Source: Flagellimonas maritima
GTDB lineage: Bacteria; Bacteroidota; Bacteroidia; Flavobacteriales; Flavobacteriaceae
Assembly: GCF_003269425.1 (NCBI RefSeq)
Contig: NZ_CP030104.1
Location: 2,661,501 to 2,725,500, forward strand
Direction of reading: 5' to 3'
Length of the DNA stretch: 64,000 nt
Shown: positions 61,913-64,000 of the stretch, one piece after another
Position numbering within the stretch: the first letter of the stretch is position 1
How the letters are laid out: the number at the start of each line of letters is the position of its first letter
Made by a program: the position numbers and the translations under genes
The notes under the pieces: generated by a model
Databases searched by the model: none
Seen by the model: the letters and a program-made list of their open reading frames with translations, nothing else
What the model was told of the DNA's origin: nothing

Positions 61913-63421
61913 CTATATCTTGTCCTTTGGTGAAAGCCCCTTAGTTTTGTCGCTCTTCTCATTGAAAGTTTGCATCAAACTATACACATAGGGAATTTGT
62001 TTTTGAAAACGAATTAAAATGTCCTCAGAAATATTATCCCTACTAAAAGGGACCACTTTAACATATTCCTGAAATTCGTTGGCATTTCTTCCATATTTAT
62101 AATCGTAGGGGAAGCGGCCGTTTTCATCAATTATGTTTTTTGGATTATCTTTGTTCGGTACGCTGATATAAAATTCACTGTCCAAAATGTTACCTTCAGG
62201 ATTGAACAAATCTTCTTTTTTCAAATATTCATGCAGTTCCTTTGCAGTACCTATGGCAGGGTCAACTAATTTAATGTCTTCTACCATAAAACTACGGTAT
62301 AAAAATTTTCCATCCTTTCCTTTATAATTATAAAGTTCTTTTAAAACAGCAGCTATTTCATTTGTCATGTAAGGATAATGCGTACACCCTAGAATAATCG
62401 ATTTTAGTTTATTTTTAGTTTCAGAAAGTCTTATTTTCTCCATAAGCGTCACCAGATGATAGCGTACATAATTCTCTGCATCATTGATTTGAAGCACTGA
62501 ACAATCATCTGATTTTTCGGAATCGCATAGCATCTTGCTATCTGCAAAATCAAAATTGTATACATCAAACAATGTATGGTCTATTTTGGCATCACCTTCC
62601 AAGCTTGGGCCTTTATAATTGCCACGTGGTTTTTTTAGGTTCTTATCAAAATATTCTGGATCATCATCAATGGCCTCCGCTATGCCCAGACCGCCTTGGG
62701 AAAACACCTCAATGTCACCAGTATAATTTTGTTCTTCTTTTATTTTAAAAATAGTGTTGCGATACCCTTTGGAGGCAACTGTGCCCACAGTCGCCAAAAC
62801 CCCTATTATAGCATCTTCGTTTTTCCCAATAGTTTCCAAAGCTCCACGTACCCCAGCATCTATGACACCTATAATTTTAATATTTAAATTGGCTTTTTTT
62901 ACATATTCCTCAAGATATTCTTTACCATAAGCCGTGGCTGTATTGCAAGCTATGACCATTGCCTTAATAGGTCGTTTGTCCATTTTTGCGGAAGCATCGT
63001 TTCTGTCCAAATAATACTTCTTGTCCATCAAAAACAGTGCATCTTTAATAATGTGTTCCTTTAAAAGATTGGTTTTCCCTTCCTTAGCATAATTACCGTA
63101 CGGCATGTTTGCTTGATCGGCCAAATAGATAAAAGATTCTTTTTCAAAATCCAGTTTTCCATCACCGCCTTGTTTTAGAGTCATATTATTATTGCCATCA
63201 TGTGCTACAATAGCCTTAAGTACGGTGAGTCCACCCGTACCGGAATCAAATACCCCTATGGGCAATGAATTGTCCGACAAGGGATAATTCTCAAAATCGA
63301 TATCATAAAAATTCTCTTTTTTTGATACAACTTCAACATCAGTTTTGCTTTTGGAGGTATTTTCTTTGCACGATACAATAAACAACACCATGGATGCTGT
63401 AAGCAGATTAATGAATTTCAT
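61913..63421 (-). CDS. glutamate racemase-like lipoprotein
   Basis: A 502-residue protein combining a lipoprotein signal (LFIVSC, lipid Cys18) with an aspartate/glutamate racemase fold: GVFDSGTGGLTVL (57-69, catalytic region with Asp59), first catalytic Cys159 in ACNTATAYG and second Cys346 in LGCTHYP. It is nearly twice the usual MurI length, with insertions. Real MurI is cytoplasmic, so an exported version would racemise D/L-Glu outside the inner membrane. It lies just before a D-aminoacylase-like gene. I start at ATG 63421 rather than 63442 so that the signal peptide is intact. Confidence 0.82.
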   Translation of the reverse strand: MKFINLLTASMVLFIVSCKENTSKSKTDVEVVSKKENFYDIDFENYPLSDNSLPIGVFDSGTGGLTVLKAIVAHDGNNNMTLKQGGDGKLDFEKESFIYLADQANMPYGNYAKEGKTNLLKEHIIKDALFLMDKKYYLDRNDASAKMDKRPIKAMVIACNTATAYGKEYLEEYVKKANLNIKIIGVIDAGVRGALETIGKNEDAIIGVLATVGTVASKGYRNTIFKIKEEQNYTGDIEVFSQGGLGIAEAIDDDPEYFDKNLKKPRGNYKGPSLEGDAKIDHTLFDVYNFDFADSKMLCDSEKSDDCSVLQINDAENYVRYHLVTLMEKIRLSETKNKLKSIILGCTHYPYMTNEIAAVLKELYNYKGKDGKFLYRSFMVEDIKLVDPAIGTAKELHEYLKKEDLFNPEGNILDSEFYISVPNKDNPKNIIDENGRFPYDYKYGRNANEFQEYVKVVPFSRDNISEDILIRFQKQIPYVYSLMQTFNEKSDKTKGLSPKDKI

Positions 63422-63459
63422 AAGTGGTAGTTTGGTTATCAACGGAATGTAAAGAGTTA

Positions 63460-64000
63460 TTATTCGTTTTTGGGAAGCTGTTTTTCCAATACTTTTCCAT
63501 TCAATGAATTATTGTAAGCTCCATCTTTAATTGTGGTTTTTCCATTTATAAAACTATGGATTAATCCTTCGGATAGTTGAAATGCATCAGTGTAGTCCGC
63601 TTTGTCCCTAAAACTATTAGGGTCAAATATAATGATGTCAGCATAATAGCCCACTTTTAATCTGCCCCTTTTTTCTATTTTGAAAATCTCAGCAGTTTTA
63701 GAAGTGCTCCTATTGATAAATTCTGCAGTGTCAATTATTTTTTCTTTAGTGACATATGTATGGAATTTTCTAGGGAAAGAACCATATTTTCTTGGATGCC
63801 CCGTGTTGCCATCTGATCCGGTAACTACCCAATCCTGCTTCATGAACGTAAAGATATCCTCATCGGTCATATTGAATGATGCTATCCGAACATAACCCGT
63901 TTTCAAGATATTGATTACCGCTACGTGAGGTTCCATATTTAGCATTTGGGATATTTCCAATAAATTTTTTCCTATGAACTCCTCATTGTTGGACTTTACG
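63460..64000 (-). CDS. D-aminoacylase-like amidohydrolase (partial, 5' end beyond window)
   Basis: The C-terminal 180 residues of an amidohydrolase resembling N-acyl-D-amino-acid deacylase: NEEFIGKNLLEISQMLN, WVVTGSDGNTGHPRKYGSF, RLKVGYYADIIIFDPNSFRDKADY. The active-site half is outside the window. It would release D-amino acids from N-acylated forms, and the neighbouring MurI-like lipoprotein could racemise the product. Frame is open to position 64000. Confidence 0.8.
   Translation of the reverse strand, partial: VKSNNEEFIGKNLLEISQMLNMEPHVAVINILKTGYVRIASFNMTDEDIFTFMKQDWVVTGSDGNTGHPRKYGSFPRKFHTYVTKEKIIDTAEFINRSTSKTAEIFKIEKRGRLKVGYYADIIIFDPNSFRDKADYTDAFQLSEGLIHSFINGKTTIKDGAYNNSLNGKVLEKQLPKNE

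Overview
This window looks like the chromosome of a marine-type member of the Flavobacteriaceae (Bacteroidota). The DNA is AT-rich. Promoter-like sites fit the Bacteroidota pattern TTTG / TANNTTTG rather than the E. coli consensus, Shine-Dalgarno sequences are weak or absent, and TTG starts are frequent. Gene blocks such as rsfS-ftsH-LUD-cdsA-psd, coaD-ddl-PASTA-rluD and trpEGDCFBA are typical of the group. I see no rRNA, tRNA, CRISPR array, prophage or complete insertion sequence. The genus cannot be fixed by eye.

Layout. 1-8150: Nif3-like protein, coiled-coil protein and DUF4174 (minus); lpxK (plus); a GAPDH gene coupled to a hybrid histidine kinase; lipA; an orphan sigma factor. 8186-14170: a small membrane protein, an ECF sigma/anti-sigma pair, a class I aminotransferase with murB, a secreted aspartyl-protease/PDZ protein, and DUF1573. 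14315-25585: valS, PepSY protein, secreted metallo-beta-lactamase-fold hydrolase, molybdopterin oxidoreductase, a GH109-like sugar enzyme followed by two decayed sugar genes (kinase and nucleotidyltransferase), and a sterol-desaturase-family membrane protein. 25582-32752: phospholipid and membrane-quality genes (ACBP, psd, cdsA, LUD, ftsH, rsfS), then birA, SRPBCC, pyrE and a NUDIX gene. 32754-45998: M14 peptidase lipoprotein, a PAS histidine kinase with its response regulator, coaD, ddl, PASTA protein, rluD, yaaA, a UDG-family protein, ppc and a secreted M20 peptidase.

46030-53646 is the most interesting part: a complete tryptophan operon in the order E-G-D-C-F-B-A on the minus strand. Ahead of trpE I find a transcription attenuator: a promoter with correct spacing, an 18-residue leader peptide with three consecutive Trp codons, and a 9-bp terminator hairpin with a U tract. 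Between the attenuator and trpE lies a broken GIY-YIG nuclease gene. Most spacers downstream of trpG carry repeats, and one palindromic repeat sits in frame inside trpF, lengthening the enzyme by about 27 residues.

53698-64000: a surface lipoprotein with three Big2-like domains and a seven-fold repeat, a YceI/nitroreductase/MarR operon with a palindromic operator, a DUF1800/DUF1501 pair, two thioredoxin-fold proteins, a 133-bp MITE-like element next to a rhodanese gene, a lipoprotein version of glutamate racemase, and the end of a D-aminoacylase-like amidohydrolase cut by the window edge.

Transfer signs are modest. The region is mostly housekeeping DNA in which small repeats, not large islands, cause the irregularities.
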